Positions 11,266 through 23,276 of a stretch of 32,718 nucleotides of DNA are shown one piece after another. The stretch covers positions 1 to 32,718 of the forward strand of contig NW_004086452.1 in the NCBI RefSeq assembly GCF_000220395.1, given 5' to 3'. Both the position numbers and the translations under genes were made by a program. This DNA is from Ichthyophthirius multifiliis (Eukaryota > Ciliophora > Oligohymenophorea > Hymenostomatida). How positions within the stretch are numbered: the stretch's first letter is position 1; every line of letters begins with the position of its first letter. The notes below the pieces were generated by a model. The model was given only the letters and a program-made list of their open reading frames with translations, ran no database searches and was not told where the DNA came from.

Positions 11266-12398
11266 TCATAGATTTTTAATTATTTCTTTAGATCGTTTCC
11301 AAATTTAAATCCTTTCTTCAGCATTTTTACATAATCTACATCTAATATCTATTTTTTTAGCAAAATTAAGAATATTTAAAATATCTTTAGGTAAGTTTTT
11401 TTTTAAAAACTAAAATTAATCACCAGTCCAAGGAGAACATTTCATATATAAAAGCTCTTTAATAAGGTATTTATTTTAACTAATAAGTGCATAAAATAAA
11501 GGAGATCTATTCATAGAGTCGAGTGCATCAATATCGGCATGAAAGTTTAATAATATTCTAACTATATTGAGGTGACCTTTTTTACACGAATGATGTAATG
11601 CAGTTAATTTACACTTGAGTTTTTATTAATAATATATGTAAATACTATATTTTTTATTTTTTTAAATAAAGATGATTACTTAATCAAAATCGTAAACATA
11701 TAATCTATTAATTTAAATTAATTATATAATATTTTATTCTTAACCCTTTTTAGCAGCTTCTAAAAACATAAATGAACCTCTATTTTAATAAGGAACAATA
11801 CAAAATTAAGCTACAGTTTAAAACTTTATTTTTATAAAAAATACTAATATATTAATGAGAAAAGTCAAAAAAAAAGATATTTTACTTATTGAATTCCTAT
11901 TTTCATTTTACTACATTTTAATAGAATTAATTTTAATTTATGCTTAATTCTTAATTTTTTAAGAAAGTTTTCATTATTAATATCAAATTAAAACATATTT
12001 TTTAAAGATTCGTTTTTTTTATATTTTCAATAGCTTTGTCATAAGCAGCTAAATTCATTTATTTATTTTCTAATTTAATTGAAATATTTTATATAGATTT
12101 TTAATTTTGTAAATTCAAATTTAACTATTTTGAAAAAAAATATATGGGCTTTATTTTTATTATTTACATTTTATTACAATAGTTTATTAGAATGATATAG
12201 TTCATTTTATTTTAAAGATTATATTGATTTTCTTGAATATAGAAAAATATCTTAAGATGGATTTAAATCATTTACATCAAATGTTTTATTATTAAATAAT
12301 TATTATTATTAAGTTTATTAAATATATAAATTCTAAAAATAATGTTTGTTTTATTAATTATATTAAAGATTTTAATACTACAAATTCTATTAAATCTA

Positions 12399-12432
<34 letters not shown>

Positions 12433-13546
12433 TTTATTATTATTATTATTATTTTAATTATTATTTTTATTCTAATTATTTTATTTTTAGTCATTTTGCT
12501 TATCACTTTTTGTAGAAATATATTATTATTATTATTTTTATGTTGTAATTTTTGAATTATTTATTGTTTTATTAAAAGAAATAATAGATTTAAACTTGAA
12601 TAAATAAGGATGAATTAAAGGCATATATATTTTTTTTTTAATTGACATTGAAGATTTTATACTTATTAATCTAAATAACAAGATTTTGAATAAGTCTAAT
12701 TTTTCTAAATATTCATATTTTTTATTTTTTTAATAATAGTATTAAATTCGAATTTTATTACATATATATTTAATTTTTATTTTTTTCTTCATCTTCTTTT
12801 TAAAAATCTAATTAATTATTTAAATATTCAAAAATTTTTTTTTCTTTTAAATTAAATGAATAACTTAAACTTTTTTATTTCTTTTATTAATTAATATTAA
12901 TTAAATTTATCTAACTTCTTTCAAATTCCTATTCATTATTTATTTAATTATCTTAAAATAATTAATTTAACCTTTTTTAAATACAAACTGTACTCCTCGC
13001 AGGCCCAATTTTTGTTAAATATACGAATTTTCCAAACGTTCTTTATTTAGAATTTAAATTCTTAATATTTTATATAATCATTTTTTTTACGTTTTTCGAC
13101 ATATTATTTTATCGGTAATATTTTTAATAATATTTATTATTTTTTTTATTATTTTTATATTCAATTTTATTTTCATTATCAATTTTATTTTAACTTTCCT
13201 ATTTTTAATTAACCTCTTTACTTTCTTAATTTATATTAAGTTTTGTTATTGGAAATTATGAAAATCTCGTTTTTGGGTTTACTCCTTTTGATTTCGTAGA
13301 ATGCACTCCTAAAATACTTTGAACTGATTGGTTTTGGATAAATTCTTTAATTTATTAATTTCTTGATAATGAGCTTTTACATGATTGAATATCTACTGAT
13401 TTTTTAGAAAATGAATAATTTCTTGGAATATTAATTTGCTCTTGATTTTGGATTATTAAATTATTGTGAAATATTTATTTATGATTGTTTTTTTGTATAC
13501 CTGTTTCCTTTTATAGTGAATTTATTTTTAGTGTTGAATTATTCAT
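11266..13546 (-). CDS. Asn/Gln-rich protein with C-terminal ankyrin repeats
   Basis: Multi-exon gene read from ATG 13546-13544 to TGA 11268-11266. The first exon is long, hydrophilic and Ser/Asn/Gln-rich (MNNSTLKINSLQKETG, SVDIQSCKSSLSRNQQIKEF). A poly-Asn/Gln stretch from (ATT)n repeats (12401-12455) follows. Then come DVNDLNPSQDIF, LNLNLQNQKSIQNISIK and MNLAAYDKAIENIKK. The C-terminus has two ankyrin units (LTALHHSCKKGHLNIVRILL and NRSPLFYALISQNKYLIKEL) and a closing CRLCKNAEERIQIWKRSKEI. Supported introns are 12125-12167, 11844-11885 and 11614-11679; one near 12730-12790 is likely. A T8 run at 12013-12020 is one base short for a continuous frame. Ankyrin repeats bind proteins; the partner is unknown. 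Frame through the poly-Asn/Gln zone is not fully resolved, so this could be two genes. Confidence 0.65.
12401..12455. repeat. imperfect (ATT)n microsatellite
   Basis: Interrupted ATT triplets (AAT on the minus strand) inside the ankyrin gene, read as Asn, Gln or Ile depending on frame. TTTT interruptions change the phase of the repeat, which obscures the reading frame here. Confidence 0.8.
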
Positions 13547-13985
13547 TTTTATTTTATTATGTTATTTGTTTTATATTAATATATTATTTTTTTTAAAATT
13601 TGTAAAGATAAAATATTTAAATTATTTTTTTTTTTTAAAAAAAAAAAAAAATGTATTATATTATTAATTTAAATTAATTTATATTAAAATTAAGCAATTT
13701 AAATTGAATTGATATTTAATTAAAAAAATAAAATTATTATATTTTAAATATTAATGGATTTTTGGAATAAATTAATTTATAATAAATATATAATTTTATC
13801 TTTTATAAAATTAATAATAAAAAAAAAAAGTATAAAAGTATTCTAAAAATAAAAATAAAATAAAAAAATTTAATAAATGAAAAATCAAAACTAATAATAT
13901 AAAAATATAAAAGATAACAATAAAAGAAAAAAACAAAAAAAAAACCTATTTTTTTTATACAAACTAACTATCCTAAATAAATAAA
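13547..13985. other. tandem intergenic gap
   Basis: About 0.4 kb between the stop of the giant coiled-coil gene and the start of the ankyrin gene, both on the minus strand. It includes T12 and A13 runs near 13627-13651. No gene seen; it should contain the ankyrin promoter. Confidence 0.5.
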
Positions 13986-16900
13986 TCAATTATCATATTA
14001 TCTATATTATGTAGAAGTAATAGAATAGGTGATCTATGATCCTTTTTATGGGAAATTTATTTTAAATTCATTAGAGGATTTAAAATTATTATAATCATCA
14101 TTTTCATTAATATTCGAAGATACAAACATACCTTTTTTAATAATTTCTTCATTACCTCCATTATTTGAATAAACATTTTTTTAATTATTATTTAATCTAC
14201 TACTCAAAGGCATATTATTTCCATTACTATTTAAATCCTCATTAAATAAAAATTTCAAAAGTACAATTTTTTCTAAAAGCACTAAAATATTTTCCTATAA
14301 TTTTTCTATTTCCTCATCTTTAATTTACATTGCGTCATTGAATTTATTCAATTCTACAGTTAATAAATATATATCTTTATCTTTTTCCTTATCACAACTT
14401 TAGCTGTTATATTAAAATTATTATACCATATATTCAAACTCTCTATTTTGCTTTTCTAATTCGTAATTTTATCGCCTTAAATCATCATTTTCTTTTGATC
14501 TTATATTTATTTATTCAACTAAAGTTAATGTATTGGGTGCGTTTTGGGAATTTTTATGTTCTAAATTTAATAATTATTTTTATAAAATCTCATTTTAGTT
14601 TTATAATTATTAGATTTTTTCCTAAAGATTTTATACATTTTATCTTTACATGAATAATTCGGATTCCTATTATTATACTTATTATAATAAAAGTTAAGAT
14701 TCATCTTATTTTTTTTATGTTTTTTTAATTTTCTCTTATTGATTTTCTAAATCTTTGACTTAATCTCTTAAATTTTAATTCGAATTCTTTAATTCATTCT
14801 TTATTTAATCATATTATCTTATTTTTTCTTCTAATTATTAAATTTTAATTAAATATTCACTATTATTATTATTTTAGAATTAAGTATTTCTTAAATATTC
14901 TTCATTTTGTCTTAATTTAGATTCTAATTATTAAATTTTAATTAAATACTCATTATTATTATTATTTAAAATTTAAGAATTTCTTAATTATTCTTATTTT
15001 AATTAATTAATTTAATTTTCATAGTCTTATATTTTCTATTAGTAAAAAGACGTTTAATTAGAAATCATAGCGATTTTTTCTTCATATTAATTAATTTTAA
15101 TTTCATATTAAGAGATTATCTCTTAATATTTTCTCTTTAAGTTTTCTAATTCATTATTATTATTTAAACTATTTTTTATTAAAATCAAAGCATTTTCCAA
15201 TTCAATTATTTTTCTATTTTTCTCTTCTATTTCTCTCTGTTTATTTCCCAAACTTTCATTTAATCTTTATACTTCATCTTTTAAAAATCCACTTTATCTA
15301 ATTTAAAATTATAAATTATTTATTTCATTTTTCAATTAAGAATTCTCATTATCTTAATTTTTTAATAAATTATTCAATTTTTCAATTTATATATTCAATT
15401 GAGAATTTTACCCTTCCTAAAATCCATAAGAACTTATTTTCACTTCAAAATCCTAGTTTAAATTTTTCAATTTAATATTATCATTTTCCATTTATTAAAT
15501 TTTTCTTTATAAAAACTCAATATTTTAGCTCAGAATCTATATTTTTTCCTCATAAACTCTCAAATCTTTATTTTTATACTCCAAATCATTAATTAAGCTT
15601 TATTTTTTAACAATTTCATTATTTAAATCTTAAATTTAAGCTAAAAGTTCATCCATTTTTCTTTTCTATTATTAAAATAAGTATTCTAAATCTTTATTTT
15701 TACCTTCTTAACTTCTAAATGTGATTATTAAGTTTTCCAATTCTATATTTTTTTTCCTGATTTCATCAAATTCTTTACCTTTAATAATCAAAAGATCATT
15801 CAATCTAGAATTTTCTTCTTTTATTTTTTACGCTTAAGAAAACTCGTTTTTAAAATTAAAAATCTCGTTTTCTTTTTATCTTAAATTACCATTAAGATTT
15901 TCTAAAAGAGAGCTTTATTATTAAATTTTTTACTCCAAAAATTGCATTTAGATAATTTTACCTTCTTATTCCTATAAAAGTACCTATTTATTAGAATTTT
16001 CAGATTCTAATTGTTATATTTTTCTCTAACAAAATTCCATAGATTATGTCAACATACTTATTTTTTCTTCTAAAATCCTAATTTCTCCTCCTTTATTTTC
16101 CAATTCGTTTACAGTCTTTTATTTTCTCAAAATTTCATTATTTAAATCTTAAATCTAAACTAAAAGTTCATCAATTCTTTTTTTCATATTTTACAAATTT
16201 AGATCTTTTTCTCCTAATTATTTCTCTAAATCCCTATACCTAATTTCTATATTCCTTATTTAAATAATAACATTTTCCAATTCAATAATTTTCCTTTTAT
16301 TTTCATCATTTTCTCTCTATTTAATATCTAAAGTATCATTCAGTCTTTAAATTTCATCTTTGAATCCTCTAGATTGATTTAAATTAATTTAAATATTATT
16401 AATATCGGTTCTTAAAGACATATTTTCTTATTCTTTGTTTTTTAGGAGATTACTTAAATTCTCAATCTAAGAATTAAACTAGTTTTCTTTATAAGAAAAT
16501 TAATTATTTTTATTTTCAAGTTCTTAGACTAAAATTTTCAGTTTAGAATTTTCTCCTTCTAATTATTAAATTTTCTTTTAACAAAATTCCATAGAACTAG
16601 TTAACATACTTATTTTTTCATCATAAATTTTCAAGTCTTTAGTTTTATATTCCATTTCTTAAATAATCCTTTATTTTTTAACTATTTCATTATTTAATTC
16701 TTATATTTAAATTAATAAATCTTAATTTTATTTTTTCTATTATTAATAAGTCATATCCAATTCCTTAAATCTTCCTTCAATTTATTTCATTTAAATCAAA
16801 ACATTCTCCAATTCATAAATTTTCCTTTTTAATTCTTCATTTTCCTTCACTTTTATACTTAAATCTTCCTTTAAAATTACAAACTATCGATTTTATCCTT

Positions 16901-19431
16901 ATGAATTAACTAATTCTGATCTCAATCCATTATTTTCTTAAACTTTCTATTATATAATATTATTCATGTTTTCTACTTATATATTCAATTAATTTATTTT
17001 TAATTCGAAAGCTTAAATTTATCTTTCATAATCTTAATTTTTAATACTGAATTTTTATAATTCTTATTCTAAACTACTATTTTTCTTTTATAAAAAATCT
17101 AAATTTTAACTTAAAATAGTTATTTTTTCTTCAAAAATATAAACTTCTTTATTTTGTCCTTCTAATTCTTAAATTTTCCTTTATTTCTTTAAATTTTCAT
17201 TACCCATATCTTATATTTAATCTTCCATTTCTTAAATTTTTTTTCTTAAATTTTAGACCAAAATATCATTTTCTCTCATTTTAATTTCGTATTATTTTAA
17301 GCTTAGAATCACGTTTTCTAACTCATAATTTTTTTTTTAAAGAATGTCAATTTTTCTATCTTTTTCTTCCATATCAATTTATAATTCTTCCATTTTTTTC
17401 CTTAATATTACATTTTGTTATTCTAAATTTCTAATTTGTACCTCATATTCTCTATATTTTAATATATCAGATTCTAAAGATTAAATTTTCCTTTATGAAA
17501 AATCCAAATTTTAGCTCAAAAAAGCAATCTTATCCTCATATATACCTAACTCATTATTTTTATTCTCCAATTCTTGAATTCTTCTTTATCTTTTATTGAT
17601 TTCATTACCTAAATCTTATATTTAACCCATAAGTTCTTCAACCCTTCTCCTCAAAACTAAAATATTCTCTTCCAATTCTTATATTTTTACATCATATTAT
17701 CTTCCTTTACTAACCTATTATTCTAAACTAGAAATTTATTAGTCTTTTTTCAACAAAATATCATTTAATCTTCTTATTTCTACTTAAAAAGTCTAAATAT
17801 CCTATATTTAAATTTCCATATTTCGTATTTCTTCAGATTTTTTTTATAATTAAAAGGTCAATTTTTAAACTTCGGAAGCTAATAATAATATTTTTTACTC
17901 ATATTCTGTAATTTTTTAATCATTAATCGATAGTTGAGAATTCATACCTTTGTATTCATCTATAATTCGTTATTTTTAAATTAATTCACCACGTAAATTT
18001 TTAATATCATTATCAAATTATTCTCTACTGAGTCTATATAAAATATAAATATAAATATAAATATAAATATAAATATATATAAATATAAATATAAATATAT
18101 ATTTTATATATATATTTTCTTTGTATTTTATTACTTAAATTATACAGAAATATTTTCTATTTCTCTTGTTAATACAGTTATTTTTTAATCACTTTAATTT
18201 TTTATTTAATTTAACTTTTACTATAAATTTTATATTTCTTATTCTTTTTATTATAATATATTATTTAAGTTTTTATTCTATGCAATAAGTTGTTATGATT
18301 TAGTATCTATTTAAATAAATTCATTAGTTTATAATTAAAGTTTATTTTTTTCTTTTTAAATTTATTCTATTTCTTAATTTTTCTCATTATTTAATCTATT
18401 ATATTCATTTTCATGGTTTTTTTTCATTCTTTATAATTATTCATTAAATTATTCTTCTTAATTTGCTATTTAATTTCTTAAATTATTTAAAAGTTTCTCT
18501 AATTCAATTACTTTATCATTATTTTCTACATAAATGATTTTTTCTTATGGTTTTTCTATTTTAATTCTTTATATTTCTTAAAGTAATTATTAATTATTAT
18601 TTTCAAGTCTTTATTATATATAAAAATATATAAATATATATAAATATTAATAAATATTATACATATTAATTTTTTATCTTAAAACAATTATTTCTTAATT
18701 AAGAATAACGATAGTATTATCCTCTTAATTATCTACTATTTTTTCAATATAAACAGGTTTTTCGACTTCTAAAATCTTTTCCTAGACTTGAACTGGTTAT
18801 TTTTATTTTTAAATAATATATAAAGGAATCTATTGTTTAATAACTGCAGCTACAGGTATTTATCTATTTTAGAATCCAGTCAATTCAGCAGGCGAATATT
18901 AATAATTTTATATTTAGTTATCAACATATCTAATTGGCGATTCACTTTTAAAAAAAATTTTGAAGAATTTTTTCTTTCAGGAGTTTAAATTTAATTATTA
19001 TTTATTTAATAACTTGTTTATTATATTTATTATTATTATTAAAATGGATGTAATTATTATTATAGTAATTTATTTTAAGAATAAATCACTCTATGGGGAG
19101 GAGTTTAAACTCTTGAATTAGAAAACTAATTTCCATATTATTATTATAATAATTATTATTATAATTATTATTATTATTATTATTATTATAATTGTATTTA
19201 TTATTATTACTATTACTATTATTTATATCTAGGACGTTGGCTTTAAGGAATATTTTGGGATAATACCATTAATACTTCTTATTATTATTATGTTTATGGT
19301 ATAATATTATTTTGTACTATTGTTTATTATTGCTAATTAGTATGATTTTATTAATTTATTATGTATTACGTTGTATTTGCGCCATTTTATATTTAAGCTC
19401 TATTTTAAGTTTTTTGCATAGTATAGTTCAT
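13986..19431 (-). CDS. giant coiled-coil protein, likely cytoskeletal or cortical
   Basis: About 1763 residues. ATG 19431-19429 opens a Gln/Asn-rich, poly-Gln, probably disordered region of about 200 residues. Next come Glu/Lys/Val/Pro motifs (EKILEVEKPVYIEKIV and IEKPQEKIIYVENN), then a coiled coil of about 1450 residues. Introns are 18609-18662 (54 nt) and 18034-18134 (101 nt, filled with a TATAAA-type repeat). The last exon, 18033-13986, is open for 4 kb and ends in TGA 13988-13986. Exon total plus one base is divisible by three; the deficit sits at an A8 run (18950-18957), though a 40-nt intron just upstream is an alternative. A module with LNNEI.KKQ..I.ELE...EEKISML.Q..EF.QRKIQQLE recurs about five times. 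Such proteins scaffold basal bodies, epiplasm or fibres in ciliates; a cortical role is inferred from the motifs only. The extreme C-terminus is Ser/Asn-rich and not helical. Confidence 0.8.
18034..18134 (-). repeat. intron filled with TATAAA-type repeat
   Basis: The 101-nt intron of the giant coiled-coil gene consists mostly of short TATAAA/TATA units (about 18038-18116). Its donor GTAATAAAAT and acceptor TTTTATATAG restore the heptad frame on both sides. This is simple-repeat growth, not a CRISPR array: unit size is only 6 bp and there are no spacers. Confidence 0.7.
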
Positions 19432-21204
19432 GTATTTATTAGCATCTGCAGATACAGATTATGTTTTTATTGACTATTTTTTTTATTTATTAATTTTTTT
19501 ATTTTTAAAAAAAATCTTTATTTTTTATTTATATTTATTTTTTTATTTATTAATTTTTTAAAAAAAATATAAAAAAAGATTTTATTTTAATTGATATTTT
19601 ATTTTTATTTAAAATTAAGTTATATAAAAATAATATAATTATTATTTTGATATAATTATAATTATTTAAAAAAAAAATATATATTTAAATAATAATCTAT
19701 AGAAATATATTATTATAATTCCTTATTTTATATTTTTTATTTTAATATAATAAAAATAAATTTATTTTTTATTATATATTAAATTATTTAAAAGAAAAGA
19801 AAATTAAAATAATAATGTACTTAATATTATAAGAATTTTTTTTTTTTATTTAAATAATAAAAAATAGTATTAATTTATATCTTTAAAAAATTTATTAATA
19901 AAAATATATTATTATTAATGTATATAATTTTTAAAATAATTACTTTTTCTTATAAATTAACTATTAAGTTTAAATTTTATATTATAATATAATCAAATAA
20001 ACAATCAAAGATTTTTAAAATTATTATTAATAAAAAAAATAACCTGAAACAAAAATAATATATAGTATTAATTTTATAAATGTTTAATAAAAAAAAAAAA
20101 AACTATTCATTATTAATATAGAAATTAAAATAATTAAATATATAAATAATTATAATTAATTTTTTCTTATTTATATTTTATTTAAAATAGTTTTTAAATT
20201 TTATTTTATTTAAAATAAGAATAATATAATTTTTGTATAATTAATTTAGATATTATTAAAAAACAATAAAAAAATTTAAATTACAGAAAGTTCGCACTAA
20301 AAATTATCAAATTTATGAAAAATAAATCAAAATATTAACGCTTAAAATCTTATATTTAAATTTATTTATTATAAAAAATAAAAAAGTATTTTTATTAAAA
20401 CATAAATAATTAAAGTAATATTATTATTATGAAATTTATCCATAAATTAAAGAATCTAATTTAAATTATTTAATGAAACAAATATATGAAATGAATAAAT
20501 AAAAAATATAAATATGATACGAATAAAAAAGAATAAAAATGAATAAAAAATTAAATTAATATATAAATTTATGAATACAAATAATTTAATTCTAATATAA
20601 AAATAAAACTAAAATTACAAAAAAAAACATTAAAATTATTTTAAAATGAATAATATTATTATTAATATTAATTTTCTCTATAATAAAATACATTGTAATT
20701 TAGCATATTCATAATATATTTAAATATCTAAAAATATATAATAAAAATATGTTGTTTTAAAAATAATTTATCCAATCCTCTTTTTCTTTAATTGAGAAAA
20801 AAATTCACGAATATTTAAAAATCAAAATAAATTAAAATAGTTAGAAAAAATCTTAATAAAATATACAAATTTAACCTCTATCAATATTATAAAAATAATA
20901 TATGCAATAAAAAATGAATATTTTTTATCGAATAAAATATAATCATAATAAAAATCTTCCGATTTTCAATTATACCCAAAGTTTCTTTTTAATAAAACTA
21001 ATTTCCTCTTTAATAATAATCATTTATTATAAAAAATTAATAATATATTTATTTAAAAATAAAAATTAGAATTATTATGAAATTTTTTTTTTATTTTTAA
21101 ATAAATTTTAACATAAAATAAAGTTTAAATAATCATTTTTATCAATTTAAGTTGAAAATAACATAAAAGAATTAGAAAATAAATAAACTTCTATAATAAA
21201 TAAA
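19432..21204. other. long divergent intergenic region
   Basis: About 1.8 kb of A+T-rich DNA between the divergent giant coiled-coil and ubiquitin-like genes. Directly upstream of ATG 19431 the same frame stays open for about 20 codons without another ATG, so a 5' exon cannot be excluded. Elsewhere no convincing coding frame was found. Confidence 0.45.
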
Positions 21205-21556
21205 ATGAAAAGTAAAAGTTGTGAATAAACAATAATCATTATTTTAGTAAGTAAAAATAAATAAATTATCAAATTAGTTTAAAGTGGATATAAATCTAAA
21301 AGTTAATCTTCTAGAATTTAAATAAAAAATTCTTCAAAATAATAATATATAAAAATTAATTATTTTTAGTTTAAAATAAAAAAAGTAAAATATTTCAGAT
21401 AACACTTTAGAATCAAAAAGAAATAATGATTTGTATATAATTAATGAAAAAATTAGTGTACTATATATATATATAAATTTAAAAAAAAAAATTAATAGCC
21501 CAAAGTCATATTTTTTTAATATAATTAAAATTTATAAATTAAATAATAAGAAATGA
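21205..21556 (+). CDS. ubiquitin-like domain protein, small
   Basis: Predicted 106-residue protein. Exon 1 (21205-21246) and exon 2 (21278-21556) are joined across a 31-nt GTAAGT...AATTAG intron and total exactly 107 codons with the TGA stop. The N-terminus (MKSKSCEQTIIIIL) would form the first strand. FKVDINLKVNLLEFKQKI matches the second strand and first helix of ubiquitin (LEVEPSDTIENVKAKI). Then LIIFSLKQKKQNISDNTLES aligns with [20 protein letters not shown], followed by NDLYIIN for STLHLV. The C-terminus ends in Lys/Asn with no Gly-Gly, so conjugation is unlikely and an adaptor-type ubiquitin-like domain is inferred. The fold assignment comes from pattern only. The gene is convergent with the DENN gene, 275 bp away. 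Confidence 0.55.
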
Positions 21557-21831
21557 AGGAAATACATATTTTATTTAGGCTGCCTTTTTAGATAATTCAT
21601 AAATTTTTAATTTTTTAATTTATAAAGGAGCTAAAATTAGCCAAAAAAATATATTTTATTTAAAATTTATATATTAGATTTTTATAAAAAATAATTTAAA
21701 AGATAAAATAAAAAAAAAATATAATATATTTAATTAAATATTAAAAAATTTGTTTGTATTTTTTATTTGTAAAAAAAATTAAATATTTTTGTTTAATTTA
21801 ATTTGAAAAACTAATATTTAATAAAAATAAT
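21557..21831. other. convergent 3' intergenic gap
   Basis: About 0.28 kb between converging gene ends. No feature recognised. Confidence 0.5.
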
Positions 21832-23245
21832 TCATATTCCATAAAACTCTTCTAAAAAATAAATAAAATTCTAAGTTTTGAATAAATATTTAATAAATTA
21901 ATCTTTATATCCTTTTTCAATATCTATTTGTTTGCATATAGCATCATAATCAATATTTTTTACTTTAAATTCATTTAATTTATATATAGGTTATTTAGGT
22001 ATTAAATTAATAACATTAATATTTAAAAACTCTCTTGTTTAATTAATAATATCGAAAGCAGATTATTCTAAATCATTTTCAAAACTATCAATATGATTCA
22101 AATTTTCTTCTCCAAAAAGTTAAACTTTTTAAATAAATTAATTAAAGTTGTCTTCAAGTTCATTAATCATTAATTTATAAAATTCGAGGTTTTTTATTTT
22201 CTATAATATTATTATTTAAAATTTAAATAAATAATATTATTAGTATTTACTTTTTGTTCAGATTCTATGATATGCATTTTATCTAAACAAACATATATAA
22301 AATGATTATAATTAATTAAAATATTTTCATTTATTAATTAATTCAAAGGTTTATTTATTCCTATTATAGTAGGTACAGGAGAATCTAACATGCTATAAAA
22401 GCTTTAAGGTAAATCAAAAATTAACGGATGGGGCCATTTCAAAGGTTTTATTAATGACTAAAATATTAATCTATTATTTTTTTTTTTTGTTTAAAAAAAT
22501 AAATAAGATAAATAATGTTTTTAAAAAAATAAATATTGCATTGTTTTTGATAATAAAGTTCTATTTTCACAAAAAAATATAATAGAGTTTTCTAATAGTA
22601 TTGATAAGTAAATGTATAAATATTGTTTTATATCTTTTATTAAATACAATACTTATACTATACCCCATTAAGATTCCATATTTTATATATTTTTTATTGT
22701 TGGAATATTTAATTCTATTTATTCTTCTAATAAAAATTTAAATTATATTTATTGCCCATAATTTTAGAAATTTATTTATAATAGTTCATTCAATTTAAAT
22801 TCCATTTCTTCTTAAATCAACTATAAATTTATTAATTATATATATTTAATAATGTTAAAATAATAATAAAATATTTACATTAAAGTAAATAATACCTTAA
22901 AAGAATACATATCAATTTAATCAAATTAAAATTAGTTTTCATTAAATTTATTAAGTTTTTTTAATTTTATAGAATCTTATTATACATATTTATAAAATAT
23001 TTATAATTTATTTTTAAAATACTAATTATTGATAATAATAATTTAAAAAAAAAATTAATTTAAGGAAATTTCGTAACAAAGCAATATACTACATCCATTT
23101 AATAATAATATTCAATTTATCTGGATTTAATTAATTCTAATAAAAAGAAAAAATAATTGTAAATAATTTAATCAAAAAAATATAAAAATATAAATTTATT
23201 ATAATATATATAAGTATAAAATATAATATATATATATTTATATAT

Positions 23246-23276
<31 letters not shown>

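Noticed and set aside
13485-13667. Plus-strand open frame at 13485-13667
   Set aside because: Opposite the start of the ankyrin gene and made of Phe/Leu/Tyr from poly-T; no continuation.
18034-18134. Repeat array resembling a CRISPR or satellite
   Set aside because: Units are 6-bp A/T simple repeats without spacers, inside an intron.
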